From the NCBI GenBank assembly GCA_964549625.1, contig CAZJVA010000003.1, positions 1-64,000 of the forward strand: a stretch of DNA of 64,000 nt. The letters are read 5' to 3'. This DNA is from UBA12474 sp964549625 (GTDB lineage: Bacteria > Babelota > Babeliae > Babelales > Babelaceae). A model generated the notes under the pieces. The model did not search any database. It was given only the letters and a program-made list of their open reading frames with translations, and had not been told where the DNA came from. Positions 34,766 through 42,739 of the stretch are shown piece by piece. The translations under genes were made by a program, and so were the position numbers. Position 1 is the first letter of the stretch, and each line of letters begins with the position of its first letter.

Positions 34766-36673
34766 ATGCCATCGTATGTAAAGAAACTTTTTAGTATAAG
34801 TTTGCTTGGTTTTTTGGGTCTGCTAAGTGGGCTTTTTTTTTATGGAAAAATACACTTTTTCCCTGATTTTGAAGCGTTATCATATCATGGCTATGATAAA
34901 CCAAGTGTAGTGTTGGACGTGCAAGGCAAAGAGATTTTTCGCTTTGAATTGGAGCATCGCCAGCCTGTTCAATTGTCTGATGTTTCTCCTCATTTAATTA
35001 ATGCTTTTGTTGCCGCAGAAGATCGGCAATTTTTTGCTCACAAAGGCATTTCTTGGCGCGGAATATTGCGCGCACTGTGGATTAATCTGCGCTCTCGGCG
35101 CGTTGCTCAGGGGGCGAGCACGATTACCCAGCAGTTGGTAAAAATGCGTTTTTTTTCAAATCAACGGACTTTTGAGCGAAAAGTTCGAGAGCAGCTCGTT
35201 TCGTGGATTGTTGAGGGGTTGTATTCAAAAGAGCAGATTCTAGAGTCATATATTAATCATGTCTATTTTGGCGCGGGTTTGTATGGAGTAGAAGCGGCGG
35301 CTAAGCGTTTTTGGGGTATTTCTGCGCATGAGCTTTCTCCGGCGCAGGCAGCTTTGCTTGCTGGTATTGTAAAATCACCGCAGGCTTATTGTCCGCTATA
35401 TAGCGCCGATCGTGCCCAAAAGCGCCGCAATATTGTTTTATCGAGCATGCACATTTGCGGCTATCTAAGGGAAGAAGAATATTTGGCTGCCTCAAAAGAG
35501 TTAGTTTTGAGTAGTAATGCTGATCTGTCAAGCCGAAAGGCGGGCGGTCATCTGCGCGAAATGCTTCGACAATTTTTGGAGGAACGTTTTGGTCGTGAGC
35601 GTTTATATAGAGATGGTCTGCTGATTCAAACAACTATTGATTCTTCTATGCAAGAGTGTGCAGAGGAGACTTTTAGAAGTCATATTAAGGCTTTGCGTAA
35701 TAAAAAGTCTTCGGTAGACGGCGCATTGATTGTGCTTGATGGCGAAAGTGGCGCATTACGGGCATTAGTTGGGGGGTATGATTTTTCGGAGTCTCAGTTT
35801 AACCGGGCGATACAAGCTAAACGGCAGTTGGGATCGTTGATTAAGCCAATTGTGTATTCTGCGGCTATATCTTCGCTCGGTGTTTCTTTTGCAGATGTTC
35901 GTATCGATGAACCCTTAGATGAGTTGTATGGGTGGTCGCCGCGCAATGTAACTCGTCGACATGATGGGCCAATGTCTTTGGCTCATGCGCTTGTTGTTTC
36001 AAACAACATTATTCCCGTTAGGCTATTCTTTGAAGTCGGTCCCAAACCTATTATTGCATTGGCTGAGAGGCTGGGGTTGCCGGGTCCAATGGAGCCGTAT
36101 CCTTCTTTGGCCCTTGGTTGTGTTGAGTGTGCGCCTCTTGAGGTTGCAAAGATGTTTAATGCGTTTGCGCAACAAGGGTTGGTCAAGCCGGTCTATTATG
36201 TTGAATGGGTAAAGGATGCGGGGGGCAAGAAGATTTTTAGGCGCTATGGCCAAGATATGCCTGGGGTGCCCTGGACAATAAGTAGTCAGGTATTGTGGAT
36301 TTTACGTGCAATTGGCAAGAGGTTATCTCGTTTGCGTCCTAACAAGTGGGTTGCTGGCGATTTTGCATGCAAGACAGGGACAACAAACCAGCAGCGTAGC
36401 TGTTGGTTTGCAGGAGCGACTCCTCGGTATACTGGGGTTGTTTATCTGGGCTGTGATAACAACGATTCTTTGGAAGGCGTGGTATATTCTGGTCGGCATG
36501 CAATGCCTATTTTAGTTGATGTATTGCGACGGTATTCTGCTCCTGGCGATCGTTTTTATTATGCGCCGGGTTTGTCGCCTGAGCATATAGATCCTCAAAC
36601 AGGACGGATGCTTGATGCAAGTGATCCTTCTGCGTACGAGATTCTCAAAGAGAAATTCGTAGTGTGCGGCTAA
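34766..36673 (+). CDS. Class A penicillin-binding protein (PBP1A type)
   Basis: A bifunctional peptidoglycan polymerase and crosslinker of about 635 residues, anchored by an N-terminal helix (LFSISLLGFLGLLSGLFFYG). The GT51 glycosyltransferase domain has EDRQFFAHKGISWRGILRA near residue 80 and QGASTITQQLVK near 117. The transpeptidase domain has the active-site SxxK in LGSLIKP (Ser near 356), SNN in VVSNNIIP, and KTGTTN near 535, all intact. The ATG at 34766 is chosen since the upstream frame adds a polar stretch; no clear ribosome-binding site precedes it. With MurG, UppS and GlmU it argues for a real peptidoglycan wall. Confidence 0.94.
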   Translation: MPSYVKKLFSISLLGFLGLLSGLFFYGKIHFFPDFEALSYHGYDKPSVVLDVQGKEIFRFELEHRQPVQLSDVSPHLINAFVAAEDRQFFAHKGISWRGILRALWINLRSRRVAQGASTITQQLVKMRFFSNQRTFERKVREQLVSWIVEGLYSKEQILESYINHVYFGAGLYGVEAAAKRFWGISAHELSPAQAALLAGIVKSPQAYCPLYSADRAQKRRNIVLSSMHICGYLREEEYLAASKELVLSSNADLSSRKAGGHLREMLRQFLEERFGRERLYRDGLLIQTTIDSSMQECAEETFRSHIKALRNKKSSVDGALIVLDGESGALRALVGGYDFSESQFNRAIQAKRQLGSLIKPIVYSAAISSLGVSFADVRIDEPLDELYGWSPRNVTRRHDGPMSLAHALVVSNNIIPVRLFFEVGPKPIIALAERLGLPGPMEPYPSLALGCVECAPLEVAKMFNAFAQQGLVKPVYYVEWVKDAGGKKIFRRYGQDMPGVPWTISSQVLWILRAIGKRLSRLRPNKWVAGDFACKTGTTNQQRSCWFAGATPRYTGVVYLGCDNNDSLEGVVYSGRHAMPILVDVLRRYSAPGDRFYYAPGLSPEHIDPQTGRMLDASDPSAYEILKEKFVVCG

Positions 36674-36682
36674 TGGTGTATC

Positions 36683-37375
36683 CTAGAAGAAAAGTCCGTA
36701 GAGGTTTTTATTGCTTGCGATAATGGGGATGAGTGATTGACCGATTGCGTTACTGAGCCTTCGGTTTTTTGCTAAGCAGACGCTGCCTAAAGCAGAAGAG
36801 ACAAGTATGCTTTGATATAACATGATATTATTTTTGGTTCCGGTTAATTCAAGGGCATTTTCGCTTACATGCTTTTCTAATAAATGCTTGAAGAATAATG
36901 CCGAAGAAAATGACGCACTTGTTGCTAATGGCATAGTAACGCTGTGCAAAAGCAAGCTGAGGGCTTGGTTTTGCGGATTCCAAAGACTAAGCGATATAAG
37001 ACCTGCATGCGTGGCTAGTGCGGCGATTCCATGGGCAATATATTTTCTTGTTTTAGCGTCGGCTAAATTTTGCTTTTTGTCTAACAGCGCTTCTATGGGT
37101 TGCGCAAGGTAACGATCTTGGTATTCGTATTTTTGATCGTCATAGTAGTATCTTTTCCAACAGCTAAGATATGCAGTTGATGCAAAGCTAGATGCTCCTG
37201 CTGCGCCCAAAAGCAGTTTACGTGTAATTGGTGATTTTAGTAGGTTTGAGACGGTAGTTGTTATAAGAAATCTTTTTGAAAATTTTGTTTCGATGTTGCT
37301 TGCGTCTACTGTTTGTAAAAAGAATAGCGCACCCAGACTAATCAAAACTACAAATAATACATGTAAGCTTTTCAC
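36683..37375 (-). CDS. Membrane protein of unknown function
   Basis: About 230 residues from a GTG start at 37375, preferred over the longer frame because GTGAGG lies just upstream and the protein then opens with a signal-like segment (SLHVLFVVLISLGALFFLQTVDAS). Further hydrophobic stretches occur (LLLGAAGASSFASTAYLSCW, HGIAALATHAGLISLSLW, ILVSSALGSVCLA). No family recognised. It resembles in layout the 193-residue protein at 39.1-39.7 kb (signal peptide, Gly/Ala-rich helices, final hydrophobic part), possibly a distant paralogue. It has its own promoter. Confidence 0.6.
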   Translation of the reverse strand: MKSLHVLFVVLISLGALFFLQTVDASNIETKFSKRFLITTTVSNLLKSPITRKLLLGAAGASSFASTAYLSCWKRYYYDDQKYEYQDRYLAQPIEALLDKKQNLADAKTRKYIAHGIAALATHAGLISLSLWNPQNQALSLLLHSVTMPLATSASFSSALFFKHLLEKHVSENALELTGTKNNIMLYQSILVSSALGSVCLAKNRRLSNAIGQSLIPIIASNKNLYGLFF

Positions 37376-37446
37376 GACAACCTCACAAGTTATGGAGTAA
37401 GGGGTTGTTGTGTTTAGTCTTTTTGATTTTTCACCCCCGTAGCTAA

Positions 37447-37475
37447 ATGGTATCTTAAAACTCAAAAATTGTCAA
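37447..37475 (-). promoter_or_regulatory. Promoter for the membrane protein at 36683-37375
   Basis: Minus-strand TTGACA (37470-37475) and TACCAT (37447-37452) with a 17-base spacer. The -35 box overlaps the last bases of the murG stop region. Confidence 0.6.
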
Positions 37476-38605
37476 TTTTTGGCGAGGTGGCGAGCAATTA
37501 TTGTTGTTAGTTGGCGGGGTTTTTTTTCGATATCGCTTTGTCGCAAGAGTGAAAATAGATTGGGATGTTCAGCAACAAGAGCGCACGCATTGTCAAGTTG
37601 GTGATCATTAACGGCAGTTTCAAGCGGGATAACGATTGTTGGCCGTTTGAAAAATAAGAGTTCAAAGATGCTGCCGGCGCCCGCACGTGAGATGCAAATA
37701 TCGGCAGCCTGGTAGATATATTCGATATCTGGGCGAAACGCAAATATTAGCGTAGGGATATTGAGCTTCTGATAGTGCAGCTTTACTGTGTCAACATCCG
37801 CAGCTCCCGTTTGTTGGATGATGAAAAGGTCGTTTTCTTTTTTTAATTTTTCAATTGCAGTGGGTAGATGTGTATTAAAAAAATGCGATCCTTGTGAACC
37901 GCCAATAATGGCAACAACATGCTTGGTATCATCGATGCCCAGGTGAGCACGTGCAGCGGCTTTGGGGTGCAGGTCGTGTGAGGTAAATCGAATAGGGTAG
38001 GGGGCGAACACTGTTTTTGAGGGGAAGATAAATCGTGTTTGTGCACTGGCAAAAGGACACTTGGTTGTTGTGGCGATGATGTGTACAAGCCGCGCAGCGC
38101 TACCAGGAGTGGCGTTGAGCTCGTATAGGGTTACGGGAATACCTGCTGCCCATGATGCGCTTGTTACGGGAAGGGCGATATAGCCACCGGTTGTTATTGT
38201 TTCTCTGGCTTGGGCGCGCACAAGCTGTGTATAGGCGTGTCCCGCGGTCATGAGCATTTTAAGCAGGTACCAAACGAGGCCGACGTTGCGTGGTATGTTA
38301 TCAAGCGGGTATGCAATGTGATAGTCAACTTCGTGTCGATTGGCGAGTAATTTTAGGTCTAATGGTGCGCTGGTTGAAAAAAAGAGCGTTTTGGTTTTAG
38401 GATTTTTATGCTTGTACTCTGTTGCAATTGTGCGTGCTGGTATGATGTGCCCCCCGGATCTTCCTGCTACAAATGCACAAGTTGTTGCTGGAGTACCTTG
38501 CCTGCTCTTGGCGAAAAAACAGAATGCCTGAAGTGCAAAGAATCCAGCTGCGGTAACGCTCAAAAGGAAGGTAAATTTGAGGAGGTGTTGGATTGTTTTG
38601 TTCAT
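37472..38605 (-). CDS. murG: Undecaprenyldiphospho-muramoylpentapeptide N-acetylglucosaminyltransferase
   Basis: MurG adds GlcNAc to lipid I to make lipid II at the inner face of the membrane. The GT28 signatures are present: FVAGRSGGHIIPA (first Gly-rich loop, usually GGTGGH), TTGGYIALPV, IIGGSQGSHFFN, and the nucleotide-sugar site SRAGAGSIFELLFF with NDHQLDNA. The first loop is altered (Arg for Gly, Ser for Thr). An N-terminal membrane helix (FLLSVTAAGFFALQAFCFFA) precedes the domain, whereas typical MurG is peripheral. Start overlaps the upstream stop as ATGA. Confidence 0.93.
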   Translation of the reverse strand: MNKTIQHLLKFTFLLSVTAAGFFALQAFCFFAKSRQGTPATTCAFVAGRSGGHIIPARTIATEYKHKNPKTKTLFFSTSAPLDLKLLANRHEVDYHIAYPLDNIPRNVGLVWYLLKMLMTAGHAYTQLVRAQARETITTGGYIALPVTSASWAAGIPVTLYELNATPGSAARLVHIIATTTKCPFASAQTRFIFPSKTVFAPYPIRFTSHDLHPKAAARAHLGIDDTKHVVAIIGGSQGSHFFNTHLPTAIEKLKKENDLFIIQQTGAADVDTVKLHYQKLNIPTLIFAFRPDIEYIYQAADICISRAGAGSIFELLFFKRPTIVIPLETAVNDHQLDNACALVAEHPNLFSLLRQSDIEKKPRQLTTIIARHLAKN

Positions 38606-39027
38606 GTGACGCAGTTGGCAAAAAAGGTACGGAGTGCGCTTTTGAGTTCATCGCTTTGTACGCGGGTTAGCACCTGTTCGTGGTGAGGGGATAACTGCTT
38701 TTCTTCTTTTTTTTGCGGCACTTCGGTGGTCTTCGCCCGAGCGGTGTTTTCTTTTTTTTGAACACAAACGAACCGAAGTGTATTAATTGGTGTTTCTTTT
38801 AAGTTCTTTTTGATTGCTTCAAGAATTGTGGGCGCGAGCATAAAGAGCTCCTGCATCCAATGAGGATCATATACTCCAATAACAAGGCAGTCTTGTTGTA
38901 TTTTTTCAATGCGCATTTGTTCGTGTAGTGTACCCACGATATGAGGCCAGTTACTCAGAAGTTGCATTTGCCAGCCTTGCGTCGGGAGTGCAGTGCGAAG
39001 TATTTTTCCAATTGTAGCGGCTGCCAT
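38602..39027 (-). CDS. DciA/DUF721 family protein
   Basis: About 141 residues from the ATG at 39027 (AGGAAG upstream; a longer frame starts at 39105). The KH-like N-terminal domain of the DUF721/DciA family is visible: IGKILRTALPTQGWQMQLLSNWPHIVG, a strand with DCLVIGVYDPHWMQELFML, and LRFVCVQ. DciA proteins load or operate the replicative helicase DnaB in bacteria lacking DnaC. A charged linker and a short C-terminal helix follow. It is coupled to murG by an ATGA overlap, although no functional link is expected. Confidence 0.72.
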   Translation of the reverse strand: MAAATIGKILRTALPTQGWQMQLLSNWPHIVGTLHEQMRIEKIQQDCLVIGVYDPHWMQELFMLAPTILEAIKKNLKETPINTLRFVCVQKKENTARAKTTEVPQKKEEKQLSPHHEQVLTRVQSDELKSALRTFFANCVT

Positions 39028-39126
39028 GGTCTTCCTGTGCGTTTGCCATGTTAATACGATATGCCCGGTTCTAGTGTAGGAAAATTTTTTGTTGGCCGCT
39101 ACCACTTAGCTGGACTAGATTTTTGG

Positions 39127-39708
39127 TTATTTTGCGTTAAAAAGTGGCCCAATAATAAATGCACTTATCTGACTAGTAGCAGCAATAAATCGATAGTTTT
39201 TGCAAAGTTTTGTTGATGTCGCTGTAACGATCGTTTTGGTGGCTTGGCGTGCAATATTATTTTTTTTGGACAACAACCCTGAATTATTATACGTATTGGC
39301 GCCGGCCAGAAATGAAATAGGGACCAATGATCCTTGGATGAACGCGGATAGGTAGGGGTTGGTCTGTTTTTTATTACCCAGAGTAATCATAAGGCTATGA
39401 AAAATAAAAAAATTAGGGATGTCTTGGTAGCTTTTGAGATCGTATTTTTTGAGAATTTTTTTTGTGCTGCCCTTAATATACGCATCTGTAATTGAGGCAA
39501 TGGTGCCTGCTCCTAGAAGTCCAGCGCAGCATGAGAGTGTTTGAAGTTCAGATGGGGTAGCTGCAGATTGTAAAAAGCGCTTTGCGTTTTGAACAAGTTT
39601 AGTATTGCCTATTTTTTGGGCTGTTTGTTTTATTGTACTGATGATCGGTTCTCCCTTGAGGCCGCCGGCAATTGTCAAACAAAAAATCGTGTATTTTAGC
39701 TTATTCAT
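39127..39708 (-). CDS. Small secreted or membrane protein of unknown function
   Basis: 193 residues. A signal peptide (LKYTIFCLTIAGGLKG) is followed by hydrophobic Gly/Ala-rich helices (TLSCCAGLLGAGTIASITDAY, FIQGSLVPISFLAGANTY, FIAATSQISAFIIGPLF). No family recognised. It has a convincing promoter of its own (TTGACA, TACTAT). The layout is similar to the protein at 36683-37375, so the two may be distant relatives. Confidence 0.6.
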   Translation of the reverse strand: MNKLKYTIFCLTIAGGLKGEPIISTIKQTAQKIGNTKLVQNAKRFLQSAATPSELQTLSCCAGLLGAGTIASITDAYIKGSTKKILKKYDLKSYQDIPNFFIFHSLMITLGNKKQTNPYLSAFIQGSLVPISFLAGANTYNNSGLLSKKNNIARQATKTIVTATSTKLCKNYRFIAATSQISAFIIGPLFNAK

Positions 39709-39738
39709 TTTTTAATCCGTTTAGATTTTTTATTTTGA

Positions 39739-39766
39739 ATAGTATCAAAACAGCGCGAAATGTCAA
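39739..39766 (-). promoter_or_regulatory. Promoter for the small secreted protein at 39127-39708
   Basis: Minus-strand TTGACA (39761-39766), 16-base spacer, TACTAT (39739-39744), about 30 bases before the ATG. Confidence 0.68.
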
Positions 39767-39771
39767 GTTGT

Positions 39772-40479
39772 CTATTTCTTTTGGGCGGGTGTTTTGATAC
39801 TCATATAAATGGTTCGCCAGAAGAGTTTGCTGCTACCTGGCATTGGTGGTTTTTGGGCAAAATAGAGGAGAATTTTTAGCATTTTTTTTGCATTGGGTTC
39901 TTGGTTTTTGTCTTGTTGGTGCCAGTAAGCAATAAGAGTATCAAGTGTTTTGAGGCTTTGGATATCGTCGATTTCTTGCTTGTTTAATAAGTTGTGAAGT
40001 TCTACGAATGACTTGATTGGCAAGGTGGTAAAGAGGTCGAATAAAGGAGACGTCTCTCGTGAAGAGTTCTCACTGTCTAGTTCGTGGCTTGTTAGGCGGG
40101 AGCGTATTGTAGGTAGAATTTGTTGTTCATTGCTCGTAGTTAGTATGAAGATGCTATTGTGAGGAGGCTCTTCTAGAATCTTAAGAAGGCTGTTTGCGGC
40201 TTGGTCTTGTAGGAGCTCGGCGTTGGTGATCACAAATATTAATGGTTTGAGCTGCTGTTGTTTGGTTTCAGCTAAAAGGGCTTCCAGTTCACTTTTCTTG
40301 TAAAATCTTTTTTCTGGAGAAATCCAGCGAACCTGGGGATGTAGTTGTTTTTCTACTAATTCTTTATCGTTTGATTGATTTGGAATATTTAAAAGTTCAG
40401 CAATGATGGGTGTTAATAGCGATGCGATATTCGTGTCAGGTGGGACAATATACAAAAAAGAAGCGCGTTTATAATTCAT
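39772..40479 (-). CDS. holB: DNA polymerase III delta-prime-like subunit
   Basis: About 235 residues; the start at 40479 overlaps the tmk stop as ATGA. It carries the clamp-loader block FVITNAELLQDQAANSLLKILEEPPHNSIFILTTSNEQQILPTIRSRL, typical of HolB and DnaX. No Walker A is present, as expected for delta-prime, which does not hydrolyse ATP. It is shorter than E. coli HolB (about 330), lacking the usual zinc module. It helps load the sliding clamp during replication. The tmk-holB order is common in bacteria and supports the call. Confidence 0.85.
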   Translation of the reverse strand: MNYKRASFLYIVPPDTNIASLLTPIIAELLNIPNQSNDKELVEKQLHPQVRWISPEKRFYKKSELEALLAETKQQQLKPLIFVITNAELLQDQAANSLLKILEEPPHNSIFILTTSNEQQILPTIRSRLTSHELDSENSSRETSPLFDLFTTLPIKSFVELHNLLNKQEIDDIQSLKTLDTLIAYWHQQDKNQEPNAKKMLKILLYFAQKPPMPGSSKLFWRTIYMSIKTPAQKK

Positions 40480-41123
40480 AGGTTTGGCTTGCACAGCTTT
40501 AGGTTGATTTTTTCGTAAATGCTTGAGGCTATTTCTTCTGGGGCTTTTGTTCCGTCGAGAGAAAGCCGTGTGGGCGTTTGCGTGGCAAATAACTCATCAA
40601 AGCCAGCTTGTACGTTGGAGAGGAAGGTCTGTTGTTCTTCAAATCGTGTTTTTTCTATGTTTCGTTTTTTGATGCGCGATAGAGCTTCTTCTAAAGGGAT
40701 TTTGAGATAGATGCTAAGGTCTGGACGTGTTGAGCCAAGTGCCCAGGCGTTTACCAGTGCTATTTTTTCGATGCAAAGACCACGACCATAGCCTTGATAG
40801 GCGATTGAGGAGTCGGCCATGCGGTCAGAAATAACGATACAGCCTTGTTCTAGGGCGGGGCGAATTATTTCTTGGACGTGTTGCGCGCGATCGGCCGCAA
40901 ACAAAAGATACTCTGCTAATGGATCTAGGTTTTTTTTGGTTGTATTAACGATGGTGCGAATTGTTTCGCCAATGCAGGAATCGCCTGGTTCTTTGGTTTG
41001 TATAACGTTCCAGCCCTTTTGGCGAAGTTTTATTGTTAATATGTTGCTAACTGTTGTTTTGCCGGCGCCATCGAGTCCTTCGAGAACCAGTAAAAAACCT
41101 TTAGAAAATCTGTTCATAAACAT
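40476..41123 (-). CDS. tmk: Thymidylate kinase
   Basis: Tmk phosphorylates dTMP to dTDP. A P-loop LEGLDGAGKTT lies near the N-terminus, followed by TKEPGDSCIGETIR, LLFAADRAQHVQEIIRPAL and SDRMADSSIAYQGYGRGL (DR motif and lid region), giving a protein of normal length (about 215). The start codon is ATG 41123 (or 41117); a GTG at 41126 is also in frame. The acyl-CoA synthetase gene is divergent 57 bases away. It is coupled with holB downstream. Confidence 0.95.
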   Translation of the reverse strand: MFMNRFSKGFLLVLEGLDGAGKTTVSNILTIKLRQKGWNVIQTKEPGDSCIGETIRTIVNTTKKNLDPLAEYLLFAADRAQHVQEIIRPALEQGCIVISDRMADSSIAYQGYGRGLCIEKIALVNAWALGSTRPDLSIYLKIPLEEALSRIKKRNIEKTRFEEQQTFLSNVQAGFDELFATQTPTRLSLDGTKAPEEIASSIYEKINLKLCKPNL

Positions 41124-41180
41124 CACTACGCTTTTTTAGACTAATCACAAATACCAGTACATTCTCTGCGTTAGGATATC

Positions 41181-42737
41181 ATGGAAGATAAGAAAAAGCG
41201 ATTTGAGGCAATGCGACTGTCTCTGTTGGATGATGGAAAGATTATGCATCCACGAGGGCTTTTGAAGCGGGCGGCTATGATGTGGCCAGAGCGAGAAGCG
41301 CTTATTTGTGGTGAAGAGCGCGTGTCGTTTGAACAGCTATTTTGGCGTGCGTGTGTTGTTGCGACCGCTTTGCTTGATCGAGGCGTTACGCGTGGTGCCC
41401 GTGTTTTGATTTTTTATGAAAACAGTATTGATTTTTATGTTGCCTATCATGCCGCGTGGCTTGCTGGGGCGGTTGTTGTTCCGCTTAATTCATTTTTGCA
41501 AGAAGGTGAGTTGATGCATATTGTGCAGGATGCAAAGCCTGAATATGCTTTTGTTTCGGCTGGGTTACACGAGCGTTTTGTTGAGGCAGCGCCAACGGTT
41601 AAGGTCTTAGCTGTTGAAGAACTGCTTACATTTGGTGTTTGTCATGAGGATGTCTTGGTTCAATATGAAGATTCGGGCAATGCATTGGCAGCGTTGCTTT
41701 ATACGTCTGGAACGACCGGGGTTCCAAAGGGTGTGATGCTAAGCGGGGAAGGACTTTTAACGAACGCGTTGCAGGCTGTTACTACGCTAAAGCTTGGTGA
41801 TCATGAGCGTGTTTTGGCAGCACTTCCACTGTTTCATAGTTATATGCAGAATACCTGCGTGTGGTCCCCGTTGTTAGTTGGTGCTACTGTTATTATTGTG
41901 CCAAAAATTTCACGCAAAGCACTTGCAAAAGCTTTTTCTGAGCGTCCCTCTGCTGTGTTGGGAATTCCGCAGCTCTTTGGTCTTTTGTGCCGTATGCGCG
42001 ATTTTGATTTTTCATCTGTTGCACTTTGTTTTTGTGGCGGTGATGCGCTTCATGCGCCTATTAAGAGGGCATTTGAGTTGGTGTATGGGCGTCGGCTTTC
42101 CAATGGCTATGGGCTTACTGAGATGGGACCTTTGATAGCGGTTAATTTGTTTGATGGTGAAACACCGGAATATTGCGTGGGGATGCCGGTATATGGGGTT
42201 GAGGTTCAGATTCGCTCTGAGGAAGGTTCTGTTGTTCCGTCCGGAGGGGTAGGCGAGGTTTGGGTCCGTGGCGATAATATGATGATGGGATATTATCAAG
42301 CGCCAGAGGTTACAAGCAAGATTATCAAGGATGGTTGGTTGAATACCGGTGATTTGGGCTGGTTGACTGAGTATGGTGAATTGGTAATTAGTGGGCGCTC
42401 CAAGGATTTGATAATTAGCAAGGGTATAAATATTTATCCCCAAGAGATAGAGGCCGTTATATCTCGTTATCCTGGGGTATTACAGGTGGCGGTGGTGGGA
42501 GTGCTCCAGGAGGACGAGGAAGTTCCCGTTGCTTTTGTTATGAGCGAGGATGAGGCCTTATTATCTGATCAAGCATCATCATTGCTTTCTAGCCACTGCC
42601 AGAAACATCTTGCCTTTTACAAAACGCCGCGTTGGTTTATCATAAAAAGAGCGTTGCCGGTAACGTCAACGGGGAAGATAGATAAAAAAATATTACGGGT
42701 TGAGGCAGCGTCGATACAAGCGAAATACAAGGAATAG
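41181..42737 (+). CDS. AMP-binding acyl-CoA synthetase
   Basis: An ANL-superfamily ligase (518 residues) that activates a carboxylic acid, probably a fatty acid, as an adenylate and then a CoA thioester. Motifs: YTSGTTGVPKGVMLSGEG (residues about 174-191), LPLFHSYMQNTCVWSPLL, NGYGLTEMGP, GWLNTGDLGWLTEYGELVISGRSKDLIISKGINIYPQEIE, and a C-terminal Lys in TSTGKIDKKILR. It is separated by two bases from a full ABC exporter, suggesting that activation and transport of a lipid are linked. In a parasite it may capture host fatty acids (inference). Confidence 0.9.
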   Translation: MEDKKKRFEAMRLSLLDDGKIMHPRGLLKRAAMMWPEREALICGEERVSFEQLFWRACVVATALLDRGVTRGARVLIFYENSIDFYVAYHAAWLAGAVVVPLNSFLQEGELMHIVQDAKPEYAFVSAGLHERFVEAAPTVKVLAVEELLTFGVCHEDVLVQYEDSGNALAALLYTSGTTGVPKGVMLSGEGLLTNALQAVTTLKLGDHERVLAALPLFHSYMQNTCVWSPLLVGATVIIVPKISRKALAKAFSERPSAVLGIPQLFGLLCRMRDFDFSSVALCFCGGDALHAPIKRAFELVYGRRLSNGYGLTEMGPLIAVNLFDGETPEYCVGMPVYGVEVQIRSEEGSVVPSGGVGEVWVRGDNMMMGYYQAPEVTSKIIKDGWLNTGDLGWLTEYGELVISGRSKDLIISKGINIYPQEIEAVISRYPGVLQVAVVGVLQEDEEVPVAFVMSEDEALLSDQASSLLSSHCQKHLAFYKTPRWFIIKRALPVTSTGKIDKKILRVEAASIQAKYKE

Positions 42738-42739
42738 TC

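Noticed and set aside
42012..42443. A 143-codon minus-strand open frame within the acyl-CoA synthetase gene
   Set aside because: The plus-strand frame carries all diagnostic motifs of the ligase; the opposite frame has no protein family features.
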